From Bradyrhizobium cosmicum (GTDB lineage: Bacteria; Pseudomonadota; Alphaproteobacteria; Rhizobiales; Xanthobacteraceae), in assembly GCF_007290395.2 (NCBI RefSeq), contig NZ_CP041656.2, forward strand, positions 2,480,001 to 2,544,000: a stretch of 64,000 bases of DNA, in the 5' to 3' direction. Made by a program: the position numbers and the translations under genes. The notes beneath the pieces were generated by a model. It was not told the DNA's origin. It ran no database searches and worked only from the letters and a program-made list of their open reading frames with translations. Of the stretch, positions 35,729-44,121 are shown one piece after another (within the stretch, counting starts at the first letter, position 1; each line of letters starts with the position of its first letter).

Positions 35729-35764
35729 TCCCAAGTGCGACGATTTATCGTCGCACTTGGGATG
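35729..35764. terminator. Perfect 17-bp-arm palindrome after the CoxL-like gene
   Basis: ATCCCAAGTGCGACGAT (35729-35745) and its exact reverse complement (35748-35764) are separated by TT. It lies 20 bp after the CoxL-like stop. No T-run follows, so it may be an RNA-processing or factor-dependent terminator hairpin, or a protein-binding palindrome; perfect arms of this length are rare in the window. Confidence 0.6.
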
Positions 35765-35839
35765 GAATGAAGTCTGCCAAACGGTGTTGGCCCATTGAGG
35801 GGTCAGCACGATCCTGTCTTAGGGAAAGGGATTTTGCGA

Positions 35840-36286
35840 ATGAAGCGAGTTTTGGTTGTCGGGGGCGCGCTGCTGCTCGGCATGGGCGCGGTGTGGGCGC
35901 AGCAGGACTCCGTCAAGGAGGCCCAGGCCCTCATGAAGGGCAACGGCAAGAACGCCGGCGCGGTGTCGGCGATGGTCAAGGGCGAGAAGCCCTACGACCA
36001 GGCCACCGTGGACAGCGCCCTGGCGCAGTTCGAGGATACCGCCAAGAAGCTGCCGAACCTGTTTCCGGCCAGCGCCAAGGGCGTGAAGCTCGACGGCGAC
36101 TACAGCGCCTCGCCGAAGGTCTGGGAGGACAAGGCCGGCTTCGACGCCAAGGTCGCAAGCTTCGCCAAGGTCGTCGCTGAGGCCAAGGGCAAGATCAAGG
36201 ATCTGGACTCGCTCAAGGCGAGTTTTCCCGCGGTCGGCAAGGAATGCGGCGGCTGCCATGAGACGTTCCGGGTGAAGAACGGCTGA
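35840..36286 (+). CDS. Cytochrome c' (class II c-type cytochrome)
   Basis: A 148-residue exported protein. Signal peptide MKRVLVVGGALLLGMGAVWA is cleaved before QQD. The mature helical bundle ends with C136-GGC-H140 (ECGGCHETFRVKNG), the C-terminal haem site characteristic of cytochromes c' and c-556. These periplasmic proteins bind NO or take part in electron transfer. The start at ATG 35840 follows AGGGAAAGGG. A strong intrinsic terminator follows at 36315-36342. Confidence 0.92.
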   Translation: MKRVLVVGGALLLGMGAVWAQQDSVKEAQALMKGNGKNAGAVSAMVKGEKPYDQATVDSALAQFEDTAKKLPNLFPASAKGVKLDGDYSASPKVWEDKAGFDAKVASFAKVVAEAKGKIKDLDSLKASFPAVGKECGGCHETFRVKNG

Positions 36287-36314
36287 GGGAACGGGCTACC
36301 GGGATCACGCAAGG

Positions 36315-36342
36315 GGCGGTTGCGAAAGCAGCCGCCTTTTTT
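36315..36342 (+). terminator. Intrinsic terminator of the cytochrome c' gene
   Basis: GGCGGTTGC and GCAGCCGCC form a 9-bp stem (one G-U pair) closed by a GAAA tetraloop and followed by six T residues. A textbook rho-independent terminator. Confidence 0.9.
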
Positions 36343-36551
36343 GCTGACTTGGGCATCAGCCGGAACATCTGCGCGCAACTCAACAGGAATTCTGCTCGCA
36401 AGACCTGACGGATCGCCGTTGGAGCAGTTATCTTCACGTCAGCCGCCGCGTTGATGCGATCTGATGGATGCCGGTGCATCTCGCGCCTGACTGCCTCATG
36501 ATGTCAGGAGTTCCGACACGTGGCGGGCACCTCAAGACAGCGAGACAGGCC

Positions 36552-37835
36552 ATGGTCAAACCGTTCCCGTCGAAGACCCACATCGGCAACCATATGCTGC
36601 ATCCGGAAACACTGATGCTGACCTATGGCTATGATCCGCAACTGTCGGAAGGCGCCATCAAACCCCCGGTGTTCCTGACCTCGACCTTCGTGTTCAAAAC
36701 GGCCGATGACGGCCAGGACTTTTTCGATTTCGTCTCCGGCCGGCGCGAGCCGCCGGAAGGCATGGGCGCGGGCCTGGTCTATTCGCGCTTCAATCACCCC
36801 AACAGTGAGATCGTGGAGGACAGGCTCGCGATCTACGAGCGCACCGAAAGCTGTGTTCTGTTCGGATCCGGCATGGCGGCGATCTCGACCACGATTTTGG
36901 CGTTCGTCCGCCCCGGTGACGTCATCCTGCATTCTCAGCCGCTTTATGGCGGGACGGAAACCCTGCTGACGAACACGCTGGCGCGTCTGTCGATCGGCGC
37001 CGTCGGATTCGCCGATGGCATTGATGAAGCGGCGGTCAGTCATGCCGCGGAGGAGGCAATGCGCAAGGGCCGGGTCTCGATGATCCTGATCGAAACGCCG
37101 GCAAACCCGACCAATGGTCTGGTCGATATCGCGATGATCCGCCGCGTCGCCGATGCGATCGGCAAGAGCCAGGGACACACGCCGATCATCGCCTGCGACA
37201 ATACGCTGCTCGGTCCCGTGTTTCAGCGGCCGATCGAGCACGGCGCGGACATTTCGCTGTATTCGCTGACCAAATATGTCGGCGGACATTCGGACCTGAT
37301 CGCGGGCGCCGCGCTCGGTACGAAGGCCATCATGAAGGGCATCAAGCAGCTCCGCGGTGCCATCGGCACCCAGCTCGATCCGCATTCCTGCTGGATGATC
37401 AACCGGTCGCTCGAAACGCTGAGCCTGCGCATGGAAAAGGCCGATACCAATGCGCGTCTCGTGGCGGACTATCTGCGCGACCACCCCAAGGTGGCCAAGG
37501 TCCACTACCTCGGTCATCACGCGGAGGCCTCGCCCGCGGGGCGCGTGTTCGCACGGCAATGCCTTGGGGCGGGATCGACGTTCTCGTTCGACATCGCCGG
37601 CGGCAAGGCGGCGGCCGTGAAATTCCTCGACGCGCTGCAAATCCTCAAGCTGGCGGTGAGCCTTGGCGGAACGGAGTCGCTTGCGAGCCTGCCCGCCACC
37701 ATGACCCATTCCGGCGTTCCCGCCGACATCCGTCAGAAAATCGGCGTGCTCGATTCCACCATCCGGCTGTCGATCGGCATCGAGCATCCGTCGGATCTGA
37801 TCGCCGATCTCGCTCAGGCGCTGAACGCCGCCTAG
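36552..37835 (+). CDS. Cystathionine gamma-synthase family PLP enzyme
   Basis: A 427-residue member of the Cys/Met metabolism PLP family from ATG 36552 ([16 protein letters not shown]). Blocks: [49 protein letters not shown], and [18 protein letters not shown] with the PLP lysine at K241. Family members include cystathionine gamma-synthase, methionine gamma-lyase and O-acylhomoserine sulfhydrylase; the exact reaction cannot be fixed from sequence. The 265-bp upstream gap holds the terminator at 36342 but no SAM riboswitch pattern that I recognise. It stands as a single gene. Confidence 0.88.
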   Translation: MVKPFPSKTHIGNHMLHPETLMLTYGYDPQLSEGAIKPPVFLTSTFVFKTADDGQDFFDFVSGRREPPEGMGAGLVYSRFNHPNSEIVEDRLAIYERTESCVLFGSGMAAISTTILAFVRPGDVILHSQPLYGGTETLLTNTLARLSIGAVGFADGIDEAAVSHAAEEAMRKGRVSMILIETPANPTNGLVDIAMIRRVADAIGKSQGHTPIIACDNTLLGPVFQRPIEHGADISLYSLTKYVGGHSDLIAGAALGTKAIMKGIKQLRGAIGTQLDPHSCWMINRSLETLSLRMEKADTNARLVADYLRDHPKVAKVHYLGHHAEASPAGRVFARQCLGAGSTFSFDIAGGKAAAVKFLDALQILKLAVSLGGTESLASLPATMTHSGVPADIRQKIGVLDSTIRLSIGIEHPSDLIADLAQALNAA

Positions 37836-37981
37836 CCCCGGTCGGAATTACCGACCCAAGGCGGACTTTCGGCAGATGTCCTGGTGAGGTAATCTGTCGC
37901 GGAGGGAGCAATAATGCAGACCGGTGGCACGATGATCGACGCCGCGCAGCCAGGCTTTGGGCTTTCAAGCTTGGGGCTTTC

Positions 37982-38605
37982 ATGAACGATCCCTCCGCCC
38001 GGCTGGCGCAGCTTCGCGCGCGGGTTGTCGAGCTGGCGCGGGCCCAGGATCCCTACGCCCACATCTTTGCGGGCAAGGAGTTTCGGCGTGATTTTGTGGC
38101 CGGCCGCACGATGATCTGGAGCACGCTGTTTGGGGATATCCGCGATACGACGACCCGGGTGCTTGAGATCGGCTCCAAGGAGGGGCGATCCGCGCTGTTT
38201 TGGCTCGAGTTCTTCGCGCGCGCGCATCTCACCTGCGTCGACCTCTTCCGTGAGGACGATGCCGGGCGCTTCGACCGCAACCTTGCCGCTTATGGCCCGC
38301 GCCTACGCAAGATGGTGGGTACCTCGATCAAGGCGCTCGGCAGCTTGCGCGAGGAGAACGCGGTGTTCGATTTCATCTATGTCGACGGCAGCCATCAGCG
38401 TGACGACGTGATGATCGACTGCCTCGGGGCCTGGCGCCTGCTGCGCGAGGGCGGCGTGATGCTGATGGACGACTACACCTGGATGCCGGACAGTCCCGAC
38501 GCCGAACGCGTCGCGCCCGCCGTGGACACCTTCCTGGCCTGGCATGGCGATGCCGAAGTAATTCTCAAGAGCCATCAGGTCGCGGTGCGGAAGCGTTCCG
38601 CCTGA
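37982..38605 (+). CDS. Class I SAM-dependent methyltransferase
   Basis: A 207-residue protein from ATG 37982 (MNDPSARLAQLRARVVELAR). TTRVLEIGSKEGRSALFWLE is a motif I variant, FDFIYVDGSHQRDDVMIDCL the metal or substrate loop of Methyltransf_24-type enzymes, and LREGGVMLMDDYTW motif III. Such proteins methylate small molecules or sugars. It follows the PLP enzyme by about 145 bp and ends at a bidirectional terminator. The substrate is unknown. Confidence 0.82.
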   Translation: MNDPSARLAQLRARVVELARAQDPYAHIFAGKEFRRDFVAGRTMIWSTLFGDIRDTTTRVLEIGSKEGRSALFWLEFFARAHLTCVDLFREDDAGRFDRNLAAYGPRLRKMVGTSIKALGSLREENAVFDFIYVDGSHQRDDVMIDCLGAWRLLREGGVMLMDDYTWMPDSPDAERVAPAVDTFLAWHGDAEVILKSHQVAVRKRSA

Positions 38606-38636
38606 GACGTTTAACGTCAGTCTGGCTGGAAACGAA

Positions 38637-38668
38637 AAGGCCGGACGCTCCCTCGTGCATCCGGCCTT
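38637..38668. terminator. Bidirectional terminator hairpin
   Basis: AAGGCCGGA (38637-38645) pairs with TCCGGCCTT (38660-38668) across a 14-base loop, preceded by GAAAAGG and followed by TTTCC. It sits between the convergent methyltransferase and CHRD genes and can serve both. Confidence 0.75.
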
Positions 38669-38692
38669 TCCTCGACGAAGCGGCGTTGTCGC

Positions 38693-39109
38693 TTACTTCG
38701 TCACCTGACCGCGGATCTCGCCGCCCGGATTGGCCGCGGTGTGGATGTTGATGTAGAGCTTGCCGGCGAGCAGATCGGCGGCCTGCGCGTCGGTCAGCGT
38801 CGCCGAGCCCTCGGCCGGGCTGGACGTCGCGTTCGGGATCGCGACCGCGACGCCGGCGTTCTTGCCGGCCTCGGCCGGCCCGTGGAAGTGGGCGGCCGTG
38901 GCAGGGCCGGACAGGCCGGAATAGCTGAGCTTCCAGGACAGCTTCTTGCTGGCGGCGTCATAGTCCAGATCGGCGGTTCCGGTGCCGCTGCTGGTGGTGG
39001 CCGGCACCTCGGACTTGCCGTCGAGCGTAGCTTTCAGCTTCTCGGCGCTGGCGGCCCCCGCAAAAGCAGCGGCGCCGAGCGCGACCATGGCGATGACGGT
39101 CTTGTTCAT
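38693..39109 (-). CDS. Secreted CHRD-domain protein
   Basis: A 138-residue protein from ATG 39109 with a signal peptide (MNKTVIAMVALGAAAFAGAA, cleavage after ASA). The mature part is one CHRD domain: KLKATLDGKSEVPATTSSGT, SGLSGPATAAHFHGPAEAGK with the conserved His residues, and KLYINIHTAANPGGEIRGQV. CHRD proteins are secreted beta-rich proteins, some metal-binding, with no settled function. AGGGAGAAT is the Shine-Dalgarno region. Confidence 0.93.
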   Translation of the reverse strand: MNKTVIAMVALGAAAFAGAASAEKLKATLDGKSEVPATTSSGTGTADLDYDAASKKLSWKLSYSGLSGPATAAHFHGPAEAGKNAGVAVAIPNATSSPAEGSATLTDAQAADLLAGKLYINIHTAANPGGEIRGQVTK

Positions 39110-39262
39110 GACATTCTCCCTGTGACCTCGTTGGACGGTCAAACTTCCCAACAGTGGCCGTTTCAGTTTATTCCCGTTTCCGCGTGAGGCGGGCTAAATT
39201 CTTCGTGGCTGGAGCCGCGCGGACATCGGCCATAAGTTCGTTTCAACGCGTGGATGGACTGA

Positions 39263-40192
39263 ATGTTGCAACGAACAATTATGGCGGCGCTGCTGGCTGC
39301 GGTCGCTGCCGCCGGCGTCTATTCGTGGCTGAGCGCGCCCGTGGTGGCGGTTATCGGCGCCGCGCCCGCCTATAAGCCCAATCTCGCCAACGGCGAGATC
39401 ATCTTCAACGCCGGCGGCTGTGCCTCGTGCCATGCCGTCCCCGACCAGCCCGACCGCACCAGGCTCGGGGGCGGTGTCGCGATCAAGTCGCCGTTCGGAA
39501 CGTTCTACGCACCCAACATCTCCTCCGATCCGACTGACGGCATCGGCAAGTGGACCGACACGGATTTTGTCAACGCGGTGATGCACGGGGTCTCCCCTGG
39601 CGGACAGCATTATTTTCCGGCGTTTCCCTACACCTCCTATCAGCACGCGAGGCGCGAAGACGTTCTCGACCTCTTCGCCTATCTGAAGACGCTGCCGGCC
39701 GTTGCAGGCAAAGTGCGTGACCACGACGTGAGCTTTCCGTTCAACATCAGGCGCAATGTCGGCATCTGGAAATTTCTGTTCATGGACGGCAAGCCGTTCG
39801 TCGCCGACGGCACGAAGTCGTCGCAATGGAATCGGGGCGCCTATCTCGTCAACAGCTTTGGTCATTGCGCCGAGTGCCACAGTCCGCGCAATGCGCTCGG
39901 CGGCATCATCTCGGGCGAGCGTTTTGCCGGCGGGCCCAATCCCGAAGGCGAGGGCTGGGTGCCCAACATCACCCAAAAACGCCTCGGCGAGTGGAGCGCG
40001 AAGGATCTTGCCTATTTCCTCAGGAACGGCGAATTGCCCGACGGTGACAGCGTCGGCGGCGCGATGACGCGTGTGATCAAGAACACGTCGCAATTGTCGG
40101 ATGAGGACCTTGCAGCGATGGCGGACTACCTCAAATCGCTGCCGCCGGTGGACGGTCCGCCGCGGCCGAAACGCAAGGAGGGCGGCGCCTGA
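39263..40192 (+). CDS. Diheme cytochrome c
   Basis: A 309-residue exported protein with an N-terminal hydrophobic segment (IMAALLAAVAAAGVYSWL) acting as signal or anchor. Two class I haem sites are visible: CASCH at 53-57 and CAECH at 202-206. Likely axial-ligand regions follow each (NAVMHGVSPGGQHYFPAFPY; later a Met-containing GGAMTRVI). The two-domain layout with FYAPNISSDPTDGIGKW resembles the cytochrome subunits of alcohol, aldehyde or gluconate dehydrogenases. The lone CoxL-like oxidoreductase is about 3.5 kb upstream; a functional link is only a possibility. Confidence 0.9.
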   Translation: MLQRTIMAALLAAVAAAGVYSWLSAPVVAVIGAAPAYKPNLANGEIIFNAGGCASCHAVPDQPDRTRLGGGVAIKSPFGTFYAPNISSDPTDGIGKWTDTDFVNAVMHGVSPGGQHYFPAFPYTSYQHARREDVLDLFAYLKTLPAVAGKVRDHDVSFPFNIRRNVGIWKFLFMDGKPFVADGTKSSQWNRGAYLVNSFGHCAECHSPRNALGGIISGERFAGGPNPEGEGWVPNITQKRLGEWSAKDLAYFLRNGELPDGDSVGGAMTRVIKNTSQLSDEDLAAMADYLKSLPPVDGPPRPKRKEGGA

Positions 40193-40351
40193 CGCAGGCC
40201 TTGCCCGATTGACACTTGGTGATCGCGCCCGCATCCTTTGCTCTCGGTTGAGAACTGGAAGTACGTGACGATGAGGTGTCGAGTTCTTTCGCGTGTGCGG
40301 CTGATCGTTTCGACGCGTGGTTTCGACGGGCCCGAACGAAGCCGGCCTCGC

Positions 40352-40373
40352 ATCTCAACCGTTCGGTTGAGAT
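40352..40373. promoter_or_regulatory. 22-bp palindrome abutting the nucleotidyltransferase start
   Basis: ATCTCAACCG and CGGTTGAGAT are exact complements around TT, ending on the start codon of the nucleotidyltransferase gene. A 17-base core (CTCAACCGTTCGGTTGA) recurs at 43884-43900 inside the pqqD-like gene of the same cluster, and the right arm CGGTTGAGA recurs alone at 40245-40253. It may be an operator; an RNA hairpin blocking translation is also possible. Confidence 0.45.
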
Positions 40374-41958
40374 GACATCCAAGCTGTCCGCCGCGCTGAA
40401 GCCGCGCTTTCTGATGCTGTTCCGGGCCGCGCTCGGACAGGGACAGACCGCAATCGACGCCTACCAGGCCTGGCGCGCGTCAGAACCGCTCGATGCGGCC
40501 GACGAGGTCGTCTACCGGACCATGCCGCTGCTGGTTGCCACCGCCGACAAGGCCGGAATTACCGACGCCGACACCAGGCGGATGCGCGGCGTCGTCAAGC
40601 ATGTCTGGCTGTCGAACGCGACGCGGGTCCGCGACGTCGTCGCGGCCAGCGCGGCGCTGGAGCAAGCCGGCATCGCCTCGCTGCTGATCAAGGGCGGGGC
40701 CTTGTTCGCGCGAGACGAGAGCTACATGGCCAAGCGCATGACCGGAGATTACGATCTCCTGGTCCGACGCACCCAGGCGAAACGTGCCATCGACGTGCTG
40801 CGGCAGGCCTCGTTCCGCAGCCAAGGCATGAAGGTCGAGCTGTTCTTGGAATCCGATTTCGACCGCGACATCCACGCGGTCGCGATGTCGCGGGCCGGTT
40901 TCAGCCGGTCCATCGACCTGCATTGGCGCGCGCTGTTCTGGCTCGAGGACGAGAGCCTGACCGAGGAGCTGTTCAGCACCGCCGAGACGGCGACGCTGCT
41001 GACGCACGAGGTGCTGATCCCCGGGCTTGCCGAGCATCTGGCGATCGCGGCGATGCGCCCGGAGCCGGCCGATCAGAGCGAGATGGTCTCCCGGGCACTC
41101 GAGGTCGTGCATGTTCTGGAGAGCGCCGGCGGCAAGGTCGACTGGGATCGTTTCCGTTCGATCGTGACGCGCTACGATGGCAGCCTGTTCGCGGCGCAAT
41201 TGCTCGACGTCGTCGCGCGCGAGATGCCGGAGCTCGTGCCGGACGGTCTGGTCGATGAGTTGTGGCGCTACAGCCCGCCCGGGAAGTCCGTCGAGATCGC
41301 CATTCGCGCGGTACCGCGAGCGCAGCGCTCGCAATGGCAGCACTTCTGGGTCGCCTTCTTCGCGGCCCTGCGCGCGCAGTTCAAGGGCCCGTTCCGGGGC
41401 AGGGATTGGCTGAGGCTGCCGGGCGCTGCCGCCGCGGCGTTCGATGCCAGTGCCGTGCATTTTCCCCTGTTTCGGGATGCGATTCTGAAGCGGGTCTGGC
41501 AGCGGGCGGCGCGCGTGCCACATCCTCTGCAAGGCAAGGACGTCTGGTTCGGGCAGGGGTTCTCGATTCCGGAGGACGAGGGACGCTGGACCGATCAGCA
41601 GTTCGCGGTCATCGGCGTGCCGGTCGACGGACAATCGCAGGGGTTCGCCGACGTCGAGCTCGCGGTGATCCCGTTCCTGCCGCCGGGCACGGAGCGCTTT
41701 CGCTTCGCCGCCTATGCCGGCGGCGAGGTGCTGCAGGTCACCACCGGGCGCAAGGATCCGATGCCGTTCAGGGTCGCCCTGAAGGCGAACATCGTCGGCA
41801 AGGACAAGCGCAAGATCGTCGTCGCGCTGCGGATGCGGGACATGCGTCGCCCGATGGACATCGGCCATTCGATCGACCACCGCCTGCTCGGATTGTTCGT
41901 GAAATCGGTGTCGGTCAACGGCGTGCCGGTGTTCACTCCGGCGGGCGCTGCGCCTTGA
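40372..41958 (+). CDS. Uncharacterised nucleotidyltransferase-family protein (NTP_transf_5-like)
   Basis: A 528-residue protein from ATG 40372. Residues 100-135 carry IASLLIKGGALFARDE and RMTGDYDLLV, where G-G followed by DxD (D126, D128) is the active-site pattern of nucleotidyltransferases of the PF14907 type. The rest of the N-terminal half is helical; from about 385 on there is a beta-rich domain with no recognised family. Proteins of this type occur beside PqqD, HPr-kinase-like and asparagine-synthase genes in peptide-modification loci. Here it is convergent with, and overlaps by 26 bp, the GT2 gene. The reaction is unknown. Confidence 0.78.
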   Translation: MTSKLSAALKPRFLMLFRAALGQGQTAIDAYQAWRASEPLDAADEVVYRTMPLLVATADKAGITDADTRRMRGVVKHVWLSNATRVRDVVAASAALEQAGIASLLIKGGALFARDESYMAKRMTGDYDLLVRRTQAKRAIDVLRQASFRSQGMKVELFLESDFDRDIHAVAMSRAGFSRSIDLHWRALFWLEDESLTEELFSTAETATLLTHEVLIPGLAEHLAIAAMRPEPADQSEMVSRALEVVHVLESAGGKVDWDRFRSIVTRYDGSLFAAQLLDVVAREMPELVPDGLVDELWRYSPPGKSVEIAIRAVPRAQRSQWQHFWVAFFAALRAQFKGPFRGRDWLRLPGAAAAAFDASAVHFPLFRDAILKRVWQRAARVPHPLQGKDVWFGQGFSIPEDEGRWTDQQFAVIGVPVDGQSQGFADVELAVIPFLPPGTERFRFAAYAGGEVLQVTTGRKDPMPFRVALKANIVGKDKRKIVVALRMRDMRRPMDIGHSIDHRLLGLFVKSVSVNGVPVFTPAGAAP

Positions 41959-42613
41959 TGGCCTTGCGCAGCGCCATCAGCGTCTGGAGATTTTGAGCTT
42001 CCGTATGGAGGCGGCCGCCATTGCCGGGATGCAGCCGGCGGCGGACGACGATGTCGTCGACATGCGCGGTTTTGAGCCCGCCCTGCTTGGCGCGGCCGAG
42101 CCAGGCGATGAAGAAGGTCGCGGGCAGCGTCTGGTCGAACGCGCCGATCCGCATCAAGGCGGCGCGCCGGATCAGCATGCATTGCTTCAGCTCGCCGGGC
42201 ATGATCTCGACGGCCGGAGTGAGGCGCGCGCGCTGCTGCTCCGGCACGTCGGGGCTGAGGAATTGCTGCACCTTGCCGAAGACGGCGTCGAGCTCGCCAT
42301 CGCGTTCGAGCCGCGCCAATTGGAGCTCCTGCTTGCGCGCCGTCCAGAGATCGTCCGCATCGCAGAAGCCGATCAGCTCACCGCGCGCCAGCGCGAGGCC
42401 CTTGTTGACGGCGACGGCCTGGCCGCTGTTTCCTTGCGTGAGCGCGACGATGCGGCCGCCGAAGCGGTCGAGAACGCCGCGCGTGCCGTCGGTGGATCCA
42501 TCGTCGATGACGATGACCTCGTCGGGCGGGACCGTCTGGCCGAGCACGCTCTCGATCGCCTCGGCGATGTAGTCTTGCGCGTTGTAGGCGGCGATGACGA
42601 CGGAGACGCGCAT
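41933..42613 (-). CDS. Family 2 glycosyltransferase
   Basis: A 226-residue GT-A enzyme starting MRVSVVIAAYNAQDYIAEAI. VIVIDDGSTDGT around 34-44 binds the nucleotide, and CDADD at 84-88 is the DxD metal site. The C-terminal part is short and soluble, without membrane helices. It is the third gene of a tight minus-strand set (PqqD-like, HPr-kinase-like, GT2; 6 bp from the kinase), suggesting that it glycosylates the same target. Its 3' end overlaps the convergent nucleotidyltransferase by 26 bp. Confidence 0.88.
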   Translation of the reverse strand: MRVSVVIAAYNAQDYIAEAIESVLGQTVPPDEVIVIDDGSTDGTRGVLDRFGGRIVALTQGNSGQAVAVNKGLALARGELIGFCDADDLWTARKQELQLARLERDGELDAVFGKVQQFLSPDVPEQQRARLTPAVEIMPGELKQCMLIRRAALMRIGAFDQTLPATFFIAWLGRAKQGGLKTAHVDDIVVRRRLHPGNGGRLHTEAQNLQTLMALRKAIKAQRPPE

Positions 42614-42619
42614 GCGGCC

Positions 42620-43609
42620 TCAGAGCTGGTCGAGCTGGCGGCCGAACGCCGGGGGAATCTCCATCGGCGCGGTGCCGGTGTCGGCGAAGAACACCGGCCC
42701 AAGGCCAGCGATCTTCGCGACCTTGTCGGCAATTTCGTTCGGCCATCCCGGCAGTTCGTAGGCCGTGGTCGGCAGCAGCGCACGAAACGCATCCGACGGC
42801 CTGGCCGGGGTGAATTCGGGCATCGCTGCGCCGCGCCGGCGGGGGATGAAGGTCGCGCGCAATCTGCCGCCGCCGATGCGGTCACCGAGATCGGCGAGGC
42901 TGAGCTCATGGCGCGGCTCGCCGTTGAAGTCGGAGACCGCCGTGGTCTTGCCGATGAAGTCTTGAAACGTATCGATCAGGGCAGGGCGCAGCCGCGCCGA
43001 GCAGAACAGCGGCTCGATCTCGCCGGTCGCGCTGTTGACCGCAACGAAGTCGTCGCCCGCGTAAAGCCAGCCGGCCTTGGCGCAGGCCAGCGCCGCGGTG
43101 GTCTTGCCGCTGTGGCCTTCGCCGGCGAGCAGCGTGAAGCCCGCGTCGCCGCCCACGGCCGCGGCATGGACCGCGCACCAGGGCGTCTCGTGCATCATCG
43201 CATGGATCAGCGAGATCGCGGGACGGCTGCGAATCCAGGGCGGCGCCTCGCCCTTCGGCAGCCAGGCGATGCCGCGCCTTGCCGCAAGGTCGACCGCGTA
43301 CAGCACGGGAATGACGGCGGGCTGCCACACCGAATAGACGCCGTCCTCGATCAAGAGGCGCGGCTTCTCGGCGGCGTCCGGCACCAGCGCGGAGAGATCG
43401 TGATGATCAGCGGTGATGAAGCGCAGGTCGAGATCGATATGGCCCGACGTGCTCTGGATGTAGGCCGGCAGGAACATGCCGGCCAATTCCTGTGATGCAA
43501 ATCCGAGGCGCAAGCCGAACGGGCCGCAGCGCGCGTGCGCCTCGACCGGCTCCGATGTCCTGGCGAAGATCTTCGCGATCTCCCGCCGGATGAAGCCGCT
43601 AGCTTTCAT
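42620..43609 (-). CDS. HPr-kinase-related ATPase of a PqqD cluster
   Basis: 329 residues. The Walker A motif GEGHSGKT is at 163-170 and an acidic AGDD at 184-187, the pattern of the HPr kinase/PEPCK fold. WCAVHAAAVGGDAGFTLLAG precedes it, as in the HprK-related proteins of peptide-modification loci. No HPr or PTS gene is nearby. Related kinases phosphorylate Ser in lasso peptides, and Haft-style gene-neighbourhood models describe an 'HPr-rel-A' system pairing such a kinase with a PqqD protein (from memory). The start overlaps the end of the PqqD-like gene by 11 bp, so they are coupled. Confidence 0.82.
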   Translation of the reverse strand: MKASGFIRREIAKIFARTSEPVEAHARCGPFGLRLGFASQELAGMFLPAYIQSTSGHIDLDLRFITADHHDLSALVPDAAEKPRLLIEDGVYSVWQPAVIPVLYAVDLAARRGIAWLPKGEAPPWIRSRPAISLIHAMMHETPWCAVHAAAVGGDAGFTLLAGEGHSGKTTAALACAKAGWLYAGDDFVAVNSATGEIEPLFCSARLRPALIDTFQDFIGKTTAVSDFNGEPRHELSLADLGDRIGGGRLRATFIPRRRGAAMPEFTPARPSDAFRALLPTTAYELPGWPNEIADKVAKIAGLGPVFFADTGTAPMEIPPAFGRQLDQL

Positions 43610-44033
43610 TGGTCTCGCGCAGCGGCCAGCCCTGCTCGCCGGCGTCGTGCACGGGATCCATCAGCAACAGCTCCCGCAGATTGTCGAAGCGCTGGAATTC
43701 CGGGGCGACGAATGCGCCCGCCAGGACCGGCGACCAAGTCTCCATGGAGGTCTCGCTACGCGCCTCGGGGGTGCCCTCGGCGATGAGGCCTTCCGCCAGC
43801 ATGCTGTCGACGAAAGCCTGCACCTGTCGTGTGATGGAGGGCACATCGCCGCCGGTCGCTGCGGCGAGGGCGCCGGCAATTTCCTCAACCGTTCGGTTGA
43901 CATTCAGGCCGAGCCAGATTTGCGCGGCGCTGCCGTCGAGGTTGTAATAGACGCCGTTCTGATAGTTGGCGAGCACCACTTCACTATCAAATTGCTGGCT
44001 GATCAGCAGCGGCACCGACGTGGTGAGAGCCAT
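43599..44033 (-). CDS. PqqD-family RRE protein with leader-like C-terminal tail
   Basis: 144 residues. Residues 1-88 are a PqqD-type winged helix (NGVYYNLDGSAAQIWLGL, NRTVEEIAGALA, then ITRQVQAFVDSMLAEGLI), the RiPP recognition element that holds leader peptides. Residues 89-144 are an extra tail with APEFQRFDNLRELLLMDP then VHDAGEQGWP. The P-x-F-x-x-F-x-x-L-x-x-L spacing looks like the leader motif that PqqD domains bind, so the protein may carry its own ligand or substrate. It is the first gene of the PqqD/HPrK/GT2 set. No separate precursor peptide was found. Start ATG 44033. Confidence 0.8.
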   Translation of the reverse strand: MALTTSVPLLISQQFDSEVVLANYQNGVYYNLDGSAAQIWLGLNVNRTVEEIAGALAAATGGDVPSITRQVQAFVDSMLAEGLIAEGTPEARSETSMETWSPVLAGAFVAPEFQRFDNLRELLLMDPVHDAGEQGWPLRETNES

Positions 44034-44121
44034 GACTTGCTCGGTACTCGGTTCATTTCCAGTGGCTGGACGCTAGCACAGGCGAGCGGAGGCGCAACCT
44101 GCGCCCGGCGTGAATTCCGGG

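Noticed and set aside
36343..36551. SAM-type riboswitch before the Cys/Met PLP gene
   Set aside because: I could not recognise the conserved core or pseudoknot of SAM-I or SAM-II; a covariance-model search would be needed to say more.
38606..38618. Small palindrome GACGTT-T-AACGTC after the methyltransferase gene
   Set aside because: Short, at the stop codon between convergent genes, and next to a much better terminator; no reason to call it regulatory.
44034..44121. Search for a RiPP precursor upstream of the PqqD gene
   Set aside because: No short frame with a start, Shine-Dalgarno and leader/core layout was found here or in 40193-40371.
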